Origin: Verrucomicrobiota bacterium
GTDB taxonomy: Bacteria; Verrucomicrobiota; Verrucomicrobiia; Verrucomicrobiales; Akkermansiaceae
NCBI GenBank assembly: GCA_017301995.1
Contig: JAFLEH010000013.1
Span: forward strand, 1 to 64,000
Length of the DNA stretch: 64,000 bases
Direction: 5' to 3'
The position numbers were made by a program, and so were the translations under genes. The notes beneath the pieces were generated by a model. It saw nothing but the letters and a program-made list of their open reading frames with translations, had not been told where the DNA came from and searched no databases. Below are positions 55,586 to 63,818 of the stretch, piece after piece. Position 1 is the first letter of the stretch; every line of letters starts with the position of its first letter.

Positions 55586-57700
55586 TCAAGGCTTCAGCAA
55601 TCCCACCGCGCGATCGATGGCGTCGTTGGCGGCGCGGACGTCGTCGGCGTGGACTCCGGGCTTGCCGGAGCGCTCGCGGGTGAATCCGGAGAGCACCCGC
55701 TCAAGTTCGGTTAGGGCATCCGTTTTGCCGGATTTCGCGGCGGTTTCGCGCAGCAGGCGGATTTTTTCAAAGTCCTCGAACCCATCGCGCAACCGCTCGA
55801 AACGGATCGAGCTGCGGTTGCCCGGATAGACGAGGAAGCAATCGCCGGATGGCCAGGTGACGTAGTCGGTGGAAACGAACGGGTTTTCCACCCAGGAGTT
55901 ATAGGCCCAGCGGAGGAAGCCGTCGAAATGTTGGGCGGCGGCGAAGATTCCGAGCCATTCGGATTCGGCGGGCGGCGAAAACGTGAAGGTGTTGGGAACC
56001 ATGGGTCCGCAGCAGACATAGTAGGTGGTGCGTTTTCCCCCGGCACGGCGGGCATCCAACAGTTTCAGGTCGAACTCTCCGGATGTCCCGATCGCCGGCG
56101 AGACATCGTCGATGCCGTTGTTCAGATCGCTGCGGTGGTTGATGGCGGACGCCACCTTGAGTTCGGGCGCGTGTTTGGCAAGCAGGGCCAGCACCGGGCG
56201 CAGCAGGGCGTCGGGCCGCTCGTCGATGCCGATCCGGGTGCGTTCCTGCCAGCCTTTTTCCCTGAGATGGCGGGTGAAGTCCTTGAGAAACCCGGCCCAG
56301 TGGCTTTCGTATTCGGGACTCCCCGGTTTGAGCGACAGCTCGCCCGGCAGGCCGGTCGCTTCGTCGATATAACTGAATTTCAACGACCACGGAATCATCG
56401 TATAACAGTGGATGCGTCCGTCCAACCCCACTTCGTCGATCATGAAGGCGACCCAGCGGTCGAACACGGTGTAGTCATAGCGCCAGGACCCGTCGGCCTT
56501 GCGGTACCATCCGATCATGCCGGTGAACCGGTCGTAGGTTTGTCCGCCCCACGCCTCGTCGATGAGGGTGCAGGTGATGGTCTTCTGGCCCGCATCGGCG
56601 AGACGTTTCATCAGCGGCTTCATCAGCGCGAAGTGCTCCGGCGACCACAGCGGCACATCGTGATAGCGGGCCACCGCGTCCGGATGCTGCCAGAGATCGA
56701 CGTGGATCTTCCAGTCCTTCGGCGCGGGCAGGGTAGCGGGAAGAACTTCCAACGAAACCGGCAGTTTCGCGGTTCCTTTTGTCGAGCGAATCACCACATC
56801 ACCGGCGTAGTTTCCCGGTTCGGCGTCGCGCGGCACATCCACCGACACCCACAGCGGCCTGCGCGCGCCGGCTGCGATGTCGAGCGTCTCGATCGGGTCG
56901 AGAATATCGGCCACCGGCTTGCCATCGGCGAGCGTGTGGCGGACCCATGAAAGCGTCACCGGCAGGGTCTTGCCACCCGGTCCCCGCAGTCCGGCGCAAA
57001 GATGTCCGCACTGCGGCAGCGCGCGTCCGGCGGTGGCTAACAACTGGAGGTTTGCCCGCTCGCCCCGCCAGGCGCGGGCTTTCGCCGCAGGCGCGTTCGC
57101 GGGAGTTCCGCCTGCCGGGGCATAGCGGACATCGACGGAGCCCGCTTCAAGCCTCGGTTCCGCGCCAGCACCGGGCGGGTAGGCCTCGATTTCCACGATG
57201 TGCGCACCGGATTTGGCACCGGCCGAGTTGTGGGTGAACGTGACCCGGATCCGCCGGACCTCGCGCGGCGGAAACTCGAACCAATTTCCCTCCTCCGGCG
57301 CGGTGATCGAGTTCGCCCGGTGGTCGGCCAGCGTGAACCACTCCAGCCCGTCCAGCGAGCCCTCGATCAGGAACTGATAGAACCTGCCATCCGAGCGATA
57401 GGGTTTGATCCGGATGGATCCCACGGTTTTCGGAGCCGGAAGTTCCCCGGCCCACCACGCGGGCAGCCCTTCGCAGGCCCAGTGGTTTTGGTCGGACAAA
57501 TCGCCGTCCACCGCCAATTCCGGCTTGCGGTCCGACCAATGGCCCGAAGCGGTTGCCTTGCATTTCAGCAGCAGATTGGCCGCCACAGGCCCGGAATCAG
57601 GAAACGGCGGCTCGAACAGAGGCTTGCGCAGCGGCGCAGCGGCGAGCGGCAAGCATGTCAGGAAAGTTAGAGCGGAGACACGGAGTATCAGCGGATTCAT
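55586..57700 (-). CDS. Secreted DUF4091 (GH123-like) protein with F5/8-type domain
   Basis: 704 residues, signal peptide MNPLILRVSALTFLTCLPLA. Residues about 40-175 are an F5/8 type C (discoidin-like) carbohydrate-binding domain: AVDGDLSDQNHWACEGLPAW and VTFTHNSAGAKSGAHIVEIE. A beta domain follows, then a TIM-barrel-like region with TCTLIDEAWGGQTYDR. The DUF4091 end is clear: WAYNSWVENPFVSTDYVTWP and SSIRFERLRDGFEDFEKIRL. DUF4091 proteins resemble GH123 beta-N-acetylgalactosaminidases; activity here is only inferred. Confidence 0.8.
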   Translation of the reverse strand: MNPLILRVSALTFLTCLPLAAAPLRKPLFEPPFPDSGPVAANLLLKCKATASGHWSDRKPELAVDGDLSDQNHWACEGLPAWWAGELPAPKTVGSIRIKPYRSDGRFYQFLIEGSLDGLEWFTLADHRANSITAPEEGNWFEFPPREVRRIRVTFTHNSAGAKSGAHIVEIEAYPPGAGAEPRLEAGSVDVRYAPAGGTPANAPAAKARAWRGERANLQLLATAGRALPQCGHLCAGLRGPGGKTLPVTLSWVRHTLADGKPVADILDPIETLDIAAGARRPLWVSVDVPRDAEPGNYAGDVVIRSTKGTAKLPVSLEVLPATLPAPKDWKIHVDLWQHPDAVARYHDVPLWSPEHFALMKPLMKRLADAGQKTITCTLIDEAWGGQTYDRFTGMIGWYRKADGSWRYDYTVFDRWVAFMIDEVGLDGRIHCYTMIPWSLKFSYIDEATGLPGELSLKPGSPEYESHWAGFLKDFTRHLREKGWQERTRIGIDERPDALLRPVLALLAKHAPELKVASAINHRSDLNNGIDDVSPAIGTSGEFDLKLLDARRAGGKRTTYYVCCGPMVPNTFTFSPPAESEWLGIFAAAQHFDGFLRWAYNSWVENPFVSTDYVTWPSGDCFLVYPGNRSSIRFERLRDGFEDFEKIRLLRETAAKSGKTDALTELERVLSGFTRERSGKPGVHADDVRAANDAIDRAVGLLKP

Positions 57701-57812
57701 CGGAGAAAAGTGGGAACGTTGGCAAAATGGAAGACCGCCATTCTACCGTCCCGATGCCGCGGGTCTTTCAGAAAACCCGATAGGGAGGGAGCTTCCTTTT
57801 GGGCCGCCCGGT

Positions 57813-57841
57813 TTGACAGCGGTTTGTTATGGGCTTATGCT
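57813..57841 (+). promoter_or_regulatory. Promoter P1 with TTATG direct repeat, hotdog gene
   Basis: TTGACA (57813-57818), 17 bases, TATGCT (57836-57841); ATG is seven bases further. The segment TTATGGGCTTATGCT (57827-57841) holds TTATG twice with an 8-bp period and recurs exactly at 63754-63768 and with one change at 58384-58398. It may be both extended promoter and regulator site. Confidence 0.7.
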
Positions 57842-57848
57842 TAAAACC

Positions 57849-58340
57849 ATGTCCGTGCCAGAAATTTCACCCGCTTCGCTCCATGTGCCCGCCCAGGCTC
57901 CGGCGGGAAACCATCGGAAACACCTCCACAACCGGGATTGCTATGTCTGTGGTGAAGGTGAACCATGTGGCCTTGGAGTGGAATTCGTGATCGGCCCGGA
58001 CGGCAGTGCCACGGCCGATTGGCAGCCGTCCGCACGATTTCAGAGTTTTCCCGATCGTTTGCATGGCGGGGTGCTGGCCGCCCTTGCCGATGGGGCGATG
58101 CTGCATGCTTTGTTAGGAATGGGGTTGGGCGGGGTAACGGTCGAGATGAGCGTGCGGTATTTGCGGGCCGCCAATCTCCGGGAGCCGGTCCGCGTTTCAG
58201 GCAGGGTTCTGTCAGGCCGCCATGGTCTTTTCCGTTGTGCGGCCACGGTCGAGCAGGGTGGGGTCCCGGTCGTCCGGGCCACGGCCCGTTTCATGACTGG
58301 ACCGGGAGCGGGATTGCCGTCCGGCTCACCTCCGGAATGA
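57849..58340 (+). CDS. Hotdog-fold thioesterase (PaaI-like)
   Basis: 163 residues from ATG at 57849. A CxxC-G start (RDCYVCGEGEPCGLGVEF) precedes the hotdog fold; FPDRLHGGVLAALADGAMLH is the central helix with the HGG motif of the 4HBT/PaaI family, and VEMSVRYLRAANLREPVRVS follows. It should hydrolyse an acyl-CoA or similar thioester. An upstream in-frame ATG at 57837 lies inside the -10 box and cannot be used from promoter P1. The promoter ties it to the NifX-like genes. Confidence 0.82.
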   Translation: MSVPEISPASLHVPAQAPAGNHRKHLHNRDCYVCGEGEPCGLGVEFVIGPDGSATADWQPSARFQSFPDRLHGGVLAALADGAMLHALLGMGLGGVTVEMSVRYLRAANLREPVRVSGRVLSGRHGLFRCAATVEQGGVPVVRATARFMTGPGAGLPSGSPPE

Positions 58341-58369
58341 TGACCGGGATGCCTGTTTCCTTTGGGCGC

Positions 58370-58398
58370 TTGACACCCGGTGATTTTGGGCTTATGCT
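58370..58398 (+). promoter_or_regulatory. Promoter P2 with TTATG repeat, NifX-like operon
   Basis: TTGACA (58370-58375), 17 bases, TATGCT (58393-58398); ATG follows after eight bases. The element TTTTGGGCTTATGCT (58384-58398) differs from the P1 copy at one position. Confidence 0.7.
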
Positions 58399-58406
58399 AC
58401 TAACGA

Positions 58407-58826
58407 ATGTCAACCCCCGCTCCATCATCGGTTTCCGCTCTTCCCGTCCGCATCGCCATTCCGCTGGCCAGCGGCGGATTCTGCGCGCATTTTGGCGCTG
58501 CCACCGAGTTTCTCCTGTGCGATGGAGTTCCCTCGACCGGAAAGATCCTCGCCCGGCAGTTGCTTCCGGCTCCGCCGCACGAGCCCGGATCGCTCCCCCG
58601 TTGGCTGGCCGGCCAGCAGGCCGAGACCGTGGTGGCTTCGGCGATTGGCGAACGGGCGTTGCTGATGCTCGCGGATGCCGGAATCGAGGTGCGGCAGGGA
58701 AATGAAGACCAATCGCCCCGCGAATTGATCGCGGCCTGTCTGGCTGGCACGCTGCCGCGGGTCAACCGGGAGAACACGCGTTGCGAGGGTGGCCACCATG
58801 GCCATGGCCACGCCTGCCAACACTGA
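58407..58826 (+). CDS. NifX/NifB-C-terminal-like cluster-binding protein with His-rich tail
   Basis: 139 residues from ATG at 58407. The domain is of the dinitrogenase iron-molybdenum cofactor family (PF02579): VRIAIPLASGGFCAHFGAAT at the start, AETVVASAIGERALLMLADA and GIEVRQGNEDQSPRELIAAC. The tail CEGGHHGHGHACQH adds five His and two Cys, likely ligands for metal. By family such proteins bind Fe-S, FeMo-co-like or Mo/Cu-S clusters. The metallo-beta-lactamase gene starts 8 bases after its stop, as in many DUF134-associated clusters. Confidence 0.85.
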   Translation: MSTPAPSSVSALPVRIAIPLASGGFCAHFGAATEFLLCDGVPSTGKILARQLLPAPPHEPGSLPRWLAGQQAETVVASAIGERALLMLADAGIEVRQGNEDQSPRELIAACLAGTLPRVNRENTRCEGGHHGHGHACQH

Positions 58827-58834
58827 CAAGCAAC

Positions 58835-59683
58835 ATGACAACACTCACCGTTCTATCAGAAAACACCGTGCGCGGCGCGGGCCTGCTTGGCGAGCACGGC
58901 CTCGCCTACTGGCTGGATACCGGCACGCACCGGGTCCTGTTCGACACCGGCCAGGGGATGGCGCTGCTGCCCAATGCCGCACGGCTGGGCATCGACTTGG
59001 GTCGCGCGGACGCCATCGTGCTCAGCCACGGCCATTACGACCATGTTTCCGGACTGCCCGACGCCTTGCGGGCCGCACCGGCCGCCAGCCTCTGGTTCCA
59101 TCCCGCCGCCACCCAGCGGAAGTTCATCCGCGGCGCGGATGGCAGAGCACGGCGGATCTCCACCGATTTTATGGAACGGGCGGATTTCGGGAGCAATCGG
59201 GTGGTGCGCCATGTGACCCGGCCGGAGGAAATCGTGCCTGGCATTTGGGCGACCGGCGAGGTGCCGCGGATCAATGGCTTCGAGGACACGGGTGGCCCGT
59301 TCTTCCTGGATGAGGCGTTAGAGAAGCCGGACCCCATCGCCGATGACATGGCGCTCTATCTGCCAGACCCCGGCGGACTTTCGGTGATCTTCGGTTGCGC
59401 TCACTCCGGAGCGGTCAACACGCTCGATCACATCATCGGCCAAACCGGAAAGATGCCCTGCGATACGCTTGTCGGAGGCCTGCATCTGGCTGCGGCGGGC
59501 CCGGAGCGGATGGATCGGACGATCGCCGCGCTGGGAGCGCTCGCCCCCAGGCGGATGGGGTTCTGCCATTGCACGGGTGTCCGGGCCGTTCACCGGATGT
59601 GGCGGGAATTTCCGAAGGCGTGTGAGGACGTACACGCCGGCATTAGCCTCGTGCTGGAGGGAGCGGCCGGGACGGAATCTTGA
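58835..59683 (+). CDS. Metallo-beta-lactamase-fold hydrolase (dihydropterin-related type)
   Basis: 282 residues from ATG at 58835. The metal site is LSHGHYDHVSGLPDAL (His65, His67, Asp69, His70), with later His in IFGCAHSGAVNTLDH and GGLHLAAA. The start TVLSENTVRGAGLLGEHGLA and the FGCAHSG stretch match the subfamily often annotated as dihydropterin/ribofuranosylaminobenzene phosphate synthase-like. Its real substrate is unknown. It is the second gene of the NifX-like operon. Confidence 0.85.
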   Translation: MTTLTVLSENTVRGAGLLGEHGLAYWLDTGTHRVLFDTGQGMALLPNAARLGIDLGRADAIVLSHGHYDHVSGLPDALRAAPAASLWFHPAATQRKFIRGADGRARRISTDFMERADFGSNRVVRHVTRPEEIVPGIWATGEVPRINGFEDTGGPFFLDEALEKPDPIADDMALYLPDPGGLSVIFGCAHSGAVNTLDHIIGQTGKMPCDTLVGGLHLAAAGPERMDRTIAALGALAPRRMGFCHCTGVRAVHRMWREFPKACEDVHAGISLVLEGAAGTES

Positions 59684-59750
59684 AAAACGGCCGGATCCAG
59701 CGGAAAATCCGTATGCCGCCGATCCCCCGGATCAAACCGCGCCGAAGTTC

Positions 59751-60554
59751 CTAGCGTAATCCGAACTTGCCGCATTGGCTGAGGAAACGCAGGGGATTTT
59801 GATAGATGACATCATCCACCGCTTCCGCGCTGTGGCCGCGGCGGCGCATTTCGAGGGCGGTGTAGGGGATCGAAAGCGGGATGCTCACTCCCCAGTCGCA
59901 GGCGCTGTTCATCCACAGGCGTTCGGGACCATAGTTCTCGATGATATCGATGGCGCGGACCGGCGAGCATTTGGAACCCGGATAGAGCGTCATTCCGGCC
60001 CAGAAGCCCGCGTCCAGCACCATGCCGACGGTGTGTTCCTCCACATGATCGATGATGACCCGTTCCGGCCGGATGCGCGGGTTGTTGCGCAGGGCGTCCA
60101 GCGTGAGCCGCGTGCCCTTGAGCTTGTCCTCAAGGTGCGGAGTATGCACGAGGATCAATTGGTCATGCCGGGCGGCGAGGTCGATGTGCATTTCCAACAC
60201 CTCCAGCTCGTTGCGGCTGTTTTTGTTAAGCCCGATCTCACCGATCCCGAGCACGTTGGGCCGGTCAAGGAACTCCGGAATGAACGAGAGCACCTCCTTG
60301 GCGAGACCGACGTCTTCGGACTCCTTCGGATTGATGCACAGCCAGCAGAAATGCGGGATGCCGTATTTGGCGGCGCGTTTCGGTTCGTAGTCGGTCAACT
60401 GCAGGAAATAGTCATGGAATCCGGCGGAGGAACCGCGGTCGAATCCGGCCCAGAAAGCGGGCTCGCAGATGGCCGCGCAGCCGCTGGCCGCCATTGCGAC
60501 GTAGTCGTCCGTGACGCGGCTGACCATGTGGGCGTGAGGTTCGATGTAGCGCAT
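59751..60554 (-). CDS. TatD-like metal-dependent hydrolase
   Basis: 267 residues. Metal ligands of the amidohydrolase/TatD fold: [10 protein letters not shown] (HxH), [12 protein letters not shown] (Glu), [21 protein letters not shown] and the late Asp in [11 protein letters not shown]. It resembles the TatD-like protein of ebo-type clusters (EboB), but no other ebo gene is here. Reaction unknown; hydrolysis of a phosphodiester or amide is likely. Downstream of an 88-residue protein in the same direction. Confidence 0.8.
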   Translation of the reverse strand: MRYIEPHAHMVSRVTDDYVAMAASGCAAICEPAFWAGFDRGSSAGFHDYFLQLTDYEPKRAAKYGIPHFCWLCINPKESEDVGLAKEVLSFIPEFLDRPNVLGIGEIGLNKNSRNELEVLEMHIDLAARHDQLILVHTPHLEDKLKGTRLTLDALRNNPRIRPERVIIDHVEEHTVGMVLDAGFWAGMTLYPGSKCSPVRAIDIIENYGPERLWMNSACDWGVSIPLSIPYTALEMRRRGHSAEAVDDVIYQNPLRFLSQCGKFGLR

Positions 60555-60560
60555 GGGAGT

Positions 60561-60595
60561 GGAAATCTGAAATTTGAAATCTGAAATTTGAAATC
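60561..60595. repeat. Short tandem repeat of GAAATCTGAAATTT
   Basis: Two and a half copies of a 14-bp unit right upstream of the TatD-like start. It resembles the CCGAAATCCGAAGTT arms of the 220-bp elements. Confidence 0.6.
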
Positions 60596-60860
60596 AACAT
60601 GAGCCGGGCCAGGCGCCGCAGGCGGCCTTGGTGGTGGCGGAAGGGATTGGTTCGGTGGTGGGGTCGCTGAATGCCAACAAGATCCGTTCGGCCGCGCGTT
60701 CCTCCGGATTGGTTAGTTCACCGATCGCCTTGCGGAAGGCAACCATCCGGAAATCCTCCTCGCCGGAGGCACGGCGCACCCGGTCGAGAAACGCGCCAAT
60801 GTCGATCAGCTTGTGCCGGGCTTCGATGAAATCAAGTTCGAGTATCTGTTGTCGGTTCAT
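60594..60860 (-). CDS. Small conserved-looking protein of unknown function
   Basis: 88 residues: MNRQQILELDFIEARHKLID, IGAFLDRVRRASGEEDFRMV, then KAIGELTNPEERAAERILLA and an end with TTKAACGAWPGSC. Helical, acidic, no signal peptide. It lies 21 bases after cydB reading leftwards and 39 before the TatD-like gene, so it may belong to either. Not recognised. Confidence 0.6.
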   Translation of the reverse strand: MNRQQILELDFIEARHKLIDIGAFLDRVRRASGEEDFRMVAFRKAIGELTNPEERAAERILLAFSDPTTEPIPSATTKAACGAWPGSC

Positions 60861-60881
60861 GAAACGGGTGGGGAACGGTGG

Positions 60882-61898
60882 TTAGTAACTGTCTTTTCCG
60901 ACTTTGACTTTTCCGCGGAAAATATAATAGACGCTTGCGGTGTAGGCGAGGACGATGGGCACCCCGATGGCGGCGATGAGTGTCATGATTTCGAGGGTTT
61001 TCCGGGTGGACGAGGCATTGTAGGCGGTCAGCGAATGGGCCGGCTCGGGGTCGGAATAGACCATGTGGGGAAACATTCCAAGTCCGAACAGCGCCATCAG
61101 CAGCCCCATGGTGGCGCAGGAGCTGACAAACGCGGCGGTGTCCCGGTTGCGGTGGATCTCGCGCGGAAGGTTGGCCACGGCCAGCACCAGCAGCACCACC
61201 ACGCCGAACAACGCCGGTTGGGCGCGCAGAATGGCGACCATCCGCGGCACGTAGAGCAGCGTGGCCATGCTCACGAGCGCGAAGCAGATGATGAACGCGA
61301 TGATCAGCGGATTGATCCAGCCACGGATCCGGTTCTGCAGCGCGCCCTCGGTTTTCATGTGCAGGTAGATGGCGCCATGCATCATGAACAGCGCCACGGT
61401 CATCACGCCCATGAGGAGCGCGTAGGGATGCAACAGCCCCAGAAACGTGCCCGCGAATTCGCCCCGGGCATCGAGCGGGATGCCCCACACCACATTTCCC
61501 ATGGCCACACCGATGAGCAGCGCCGCGGTCGTGCTGCCGGCCGAGAACCCGACGTCCCATCCGCGCCGCCACCAGATCCAGGGTTCCTTGCTGCGGAATT
61601 CGATCGCCACGGCGCGGAATATCAGGGCGAAAAGCAGCAGCACGAATGCCAGATAGAATCCGGAAAACACCGTGGCATAAACCACCGGAAACGCCGCGAA
61701 CAACGCGCCGCCACCGGTCACCAGCCACACCTCGTTTCCGTCCCACACCGGACCGATCGCGTTGTAAAACACGCGGCGGTCGTGGTCGTCCTTCACCCAG
61801 GGCAGCAGCGCGCCCACGCCGAGATCGAAGCCGTCCAGGATCGCGTATCCGGTGAAAAGGACGCCTACGAGGATATACCAGAGCAGATTGTAGTCCAT
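60882..61898 (-). CDS. cydB: Cytochrome bd ubiquinol oxidase subunit II
   Basis: 338 residues with eight or nine membrane helices. MDYNLLWYILVGVLFTGYAI and LDGFDLGVGALLPW are the standard CydB start; NAIGPVWDGNEVWLVTGGGA is the most conserved CydB motif. It pairs with CydA in the inner membrane. It starts 12 bases after the cydA stop. No CydX-like small subunit is seen between or after. Confidence 0.95.
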   Translation of the reverse strand: MDYNLLWYILVGVLFTGYAILDGFDLGVGALLPWVKDDHDRRVFYNAIGPVWDGNEVWLVTGGGALFAAFPVVYATVFSGFYLAFVLLLFALIFRAVAIEFRSKEPWIWWRRGWDVGFSAGSTTAALLIGVAMGNVVWGIPLDARGEFAGTFLGLLHPYALLMGVMTVALFMMHGAIYLHMKTEGALQNRIRGWINPLIIAFIICFALVSMATLLYVPRMVAILRAQPALFGVVVLLVLAVANLPREIHRNRDTAAFVSSCATMGLLMALFGLGMFPHMVYSDPEPAHSLTAYNASSTRKTLEIMTLIAAIGVPIVLAYTASVYYIFRGKVKVGKDSY

Positions 61899-61910
61899 GG
61901 GAGATGAAGG

Positions 61911-63332
61911 TTAGGCCCGCGCCTGTTTGCGCCAGTTTTCCGGGAGGTCGTGGCTTTCCTCGATGGTTTCCGGGCCATGCTGGATCTTGCGGTTGAGGAG
62001 GAACAGGAACAGTGCGAAAAGCAGCAGATAGATCGCTCCGAAGCCGATCAGCGAGGTGAGCACCTGCTCGGCCCTGACCACGGCGGAAAGCCCCTCGCTG
62101 GTCTTCAGATAGCCCCACACGATCCATGGCTGGCGGCCGATCTCCGCCGTGAACCAACCGGCCTGGTTGGCGATCTGCGGCAGCAGCACCGCAGGCACCG
62201 CAAGCCGCAGGAACCAGCGGGTTGAAGCGGTATCCGGGCTATCGAGTTTTCCGCGCCACCACAGCCAGGCTCCCCACATGGACATGCCTATCAGCGCCAT
62301 CCCGATCGCCACCATCAGGTGGAAGAACTGGAACGTCGCCTGGATGGGCGGGCGGAGGTCCTCCGGGATCGAATCGAGGCCCCGCACTTCATGCGATGCC
62401 GATCCGCCGACGAGCAGGCTCAGCCCTCCGGGGATGGCGGGTCCCACGGTGCGCCGGTTTTCCGAGTCCACCCAGCCGAACACATGCAGAGGCGCGTCCG
62501 GTCCGGACTTCCACAATCCTTCCATCGCCGCGAGTTTCGACGGCTGGTTTTCCGCCACACCCGCCGCCGAATGATGGCCGGTGACGAGGGCCAGCAACGA
62601 GGCCGCCACCGCCAGCGCGAGACCGAATTTGATCGATGACGCCGCGAACGCGGTGTGGCGCCGTTTCAGCAGATAGTACGCGGCCACGCTGATCACCAGA
62701 AACGCCCCGGCCAGCCACGCTCCAACCAGCGTGTGCGACAGCCGGTCCATCGACGACGGGCAGAACACCACCCCCCAGAAATCATCGATCACCATCCGGG
62801 CCGATCCCGCGGCGGGATCGAACGCCTGCCCCGCGGCGGCGGCCACTCCGTTGATTTCCAGATGCGATCCGGCGGGTGTCTGCTGCCATGAGTTCGCCAC
62901 GATGATCCACACCGCGCTGAAATGGGCGCCCAGTGCCACCATGCAGGTTGCGAAAAAGTGCATCCGCGGCCCAACCTTGTCCCAACCGAACAACAGGATC
63001 GCGAGAAATCCCGACTCCAGGAAGAACGCGAAGATGCCCTCCGCCGCGAGCGCGCTGCCGAAAATATCGCCCACAAAGCGCGAATACGTCGCCCAGTTGG
63101 TCCCGAACTCGAACTCCAGCACAATACCGGTGGCCACTCCCAACCCGAAGATCAGGCCGAACACCTTGGTCCAGAAACGCGCCATGTTGTGATAGACCGG
63201 ATCGCGCGTCCGCAGCCAGGTGGCTTCCATCATCACCAGCACCATTCCCAAACCGATGCTCAACGGCGGAAACAGATAGTGAAACGCCGCCGTGAAGGCG
63301 AATTGGACACGTGAGAGGATTTCAACGTTCAT
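61911..63332 (-). CDS. cydA: Cytochrome bd ubiquinol oxidase subunit I
   Basis: 473 residues. Haem ligand His in FTAAFHYLFPPLS (near residue 18) and in DRLSHTLVGAWL, quinol-site AENQPSKLAAMEG, and GRQPWIVWGYLKT. The loop between helices VI and VII is the short form. It oxidises quinol and reduces oxygen to water with high affinity in the inner membrane. The start overlaps the end of the NifX-like gene by 11 bases, so expression of the two is very probably coupled. Confidence 0.96.
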   Translation of the reverse strand: MNVEILSRVQFAFTAAFHYLFPPLSIGLGMVLVMMEATWLRTRDPVYHNMARFWTKVFGLIFGLGVATGIVLEFEFGTNWATYSRFVGDIFGSALAAEGIFAFFLESGFLAILLFGWDKVGPRMHFFATCMVALGAHFSAVWIIVANSWQQTPAGSHLEINGVAAAAGQAFDPAAGSARMVIDDFWGVVFCPSSMDRLSHTLVGAWLAGAFLVISVAAYYLLKRRHTAFAASSIKFGLALAVAASLLALVTGHHSAAGVAENQPSKLAAMEGLWKSGPDAPLHVFGWVDSENRRTVGPAIPGGLSLLVGGSASHEVRGLDSIPEDLRPPIQATFQFFHLMVAIGMALIGMSMWGAWLWWRGKLDSPDTASTRWFLRLAVPAVLLPQIANQAGWFTAEIGRQPWIVWGYLKTSEGLSAVVRAEQVLTSLIGFGAIYLLLFALFLFLLNRKIQHGPETIEESHDLPENWRKQARA

Positions 63333-63747
63333 GATGTTGGGAAATGGATGGATTCGCGGGTGCCGGGCATCTTCCGGGTGGGCCGATCCGCTTGCGGGTC
63401 AGGGTTCCCGCCAGATAGCGGGCCGCCACTTCCGTGGGCCGACGCCTCTCGCTGGTAGCGATAACCCGTATTCCCCCGCTACGCAACAGGTCCGCCAGAC
63501 GTTTTCCGGCCGCGCCGGCGATCACGGCCTGGCAGTCCCTCAACAGCCCCATCAGTTCATGGTTTCCATCACATTCCGCCGCCGGGTCGTGGTGCCGCAC
63601 ACGGTAGCACGGCGTGCGTGCCATGCCGTCAAGAACGTCGAATATCACAAAACGCACCGCCCGCCCGAGGTTGGGAAGGGATTCCCGGTCGGAGTCCGCC
63701 ACTGCCAATCTCAGCAACTGCCCGTCAATCGCTCTTTCGTGTGTCAC
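63322..63747 (-). CDS. NifX-like cluster-binding protein heading the cyd operon
   Basis: 141 residues from GTG at 63747, six bases behind a -10 box; the in-frame ATG at 63777 lies within the -35 region and cannot be used from that promoter. LLRLAVADSDRESLPNLGRA, FVIFDVLDGMARTPCYRV, CQAVIAGAAGKRLADLLRSG and GIRVIATSERRRPTEVAARY follow the PF02579 pattern (FeMo-cofactor and orphan cluster carriers). It has few Cys, so the cluster would be held by one or two Cys and His. It overlaps cydA by 11 bases. Confidence 0.82.
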   Translation of the reverse strand: MTHERAIDGQLLRLAVADSDRESLPNLGRAVRFVIFDVLDGMARTPCYRVRHHDPAAECDGNHELMGLLRDCQAVIAGAAGKRLADLLRSGGIRVIATSERRRPTEVAARYLAGTLTRKRIGPPGRCPAPANPSISQHHER

Positions 63748-63753
63748 GAAATG

Positions 63754-63781
63754 AGCATAAGCCCATAATTGGATCATGCAA
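63754..63781 (-). promoter_or_regulatory. Promoter P3 with TTATG direct repeat, NifX-cydAB operon
   Basis: Minus strand: TTGCAT (63781-63776), 16 bases, TATGCT (63759-63754), six bases before GTG at 63747. TTATGGGCTTATGCT at 63768-63754 is identical to the P1 copy at 57827-57841. It lies between the DUF134 stop and the NifX-like start. Confidence 0.65.
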
Positions 63782-63818
63782 CCCGAAATCTCCGCTATTT
63801 CGGAAAACGGAGCGTTTC

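Noticed and set aside
57813..58398. Idea that nitrogenase or nitrogen-fixation genes are present because of NifX-like proteins
   Set aside because: No nifHDK, nifEN or full nifB is in the window, and the PF02579 domain is common in non-fixing bacteria.
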